Assembly (NCBI GenBank): GCA_018433865.1
Contig: JAHDQJ010000021.1
Location: 1-51,920 of the forward strand
Source of the DNA: Spirochaetales bacterium
GTDB lineage: Bacteria; Spirochaetota; Spirochaetia; Sphaerochaetales; Sphaerochaetaceae
DNA length: 51,920 nt
Reading direction: 5' to 3'
This document shows positions 51,920 to 51,920 of the stretch, one piece after another (position 1 is the first letter of the stretch; every line of letters begins with the position of its first letter). Both the position numbers and the translations under genes were made by a program. The notes beneath the pieces were generated by a model. It searched no databases, was not told the DNA's origin, and worked only from the letters and a program-made list of their open reading frames with translations.

Positions 51920-51920
51920 A

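Overview
This window looks like a piece of a bacterial chromosome from a moderately GC-rich, oxygen-tolerant spirochaete. The lineage is inferred from gene content: a eukaryote-type hexokinase, an archaeal-type uridylate-kinase-like protein, secreted proteins with Glu/Pro tethers, and a carotenoid cluster of the gamma-carotene/torulene type. No rRNA or other phylogenetic marker is present, so the genus is left open. About 46.9 kb is dense and core-like. The last 5 kb is a clearly AT-richer mobile island.

Layout. 256-3969: tightly overlapped operon of a lysine 2,3-aminomutase-like radical SAM enzyme, two different D-Ala-D-Ala-ligase-like ATP-grasp enzymes and a GNAT acetyltransferase. It is met head-on by a MATE exporter (3962-5332). 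Next come tRNA-Arg(CCG) and a run of surface or housekeeping genes: secreted protein, nucleotidyltransferase, lipoprotein, tandem YitT membrane proteins, LOG hydrolase, flavodoxin, a beta-barrel-like protein, Fic, a HAD-cytidine deaminase fusion and RpiB. 14869-20801: two divergent carotenoid operons, crtY-crtD-crtW leftward and crtI-crtB-cruF rightward. 20868-26437: CBS-containing family II pyrophosphatase, then prfA-prmC-rel on the minus strand. 26517-30809: GPH-type transporter, XRE-cupin regulator, and the divergent threonine dehydrogenase/KBL operon that the regulator probably controls. 30813-40410: SbcB exonuclease, secreted protein, hexokinase, phosphohexomutase, pyridoxal-kinase-like and nucleosidase genes, a patatin phospholipase coupled to a small conserved protein, and a COG1313 radical SAM protein. 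40407-46926: UMP-kinase-like, DUF2200, PPC-type lipoprotein, DUF4256, a membrane diguanylate cyclase, KtrB-KtrA potassium uptake and a small unknown gene.

46927-51920: decayed gene pieces (including a HipA-like C-terminus), a SymE-like toxin gene, then a three-gene AT-rich operon (DUF1883-like, a DUF6932-like nucleotidyltransferase-fold protein, and an unknown 295-residue protein) next to a large serine recombinase that runs off the right edge. This operon is the best candidate for an undescribed defence or toxin-antitoxin type module. The 256-3969 operon is the best candidate for an undescribed small-molecule pathway.

A recurring regulatory feature is that several genes lacking a Shine-Dalgarno sequence have a sigma70-like promoter placed so that transcription should begin at, or a few bases before, the start codon (yitT, LOG, crtI, sbcB, pdxK-like, ktrB, possibly the patatin). 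Leaderless translation therefore looks common here. Other genes have ordinary GGAGG-type sites. All functions are assigned by reading motifs; no database search was run.
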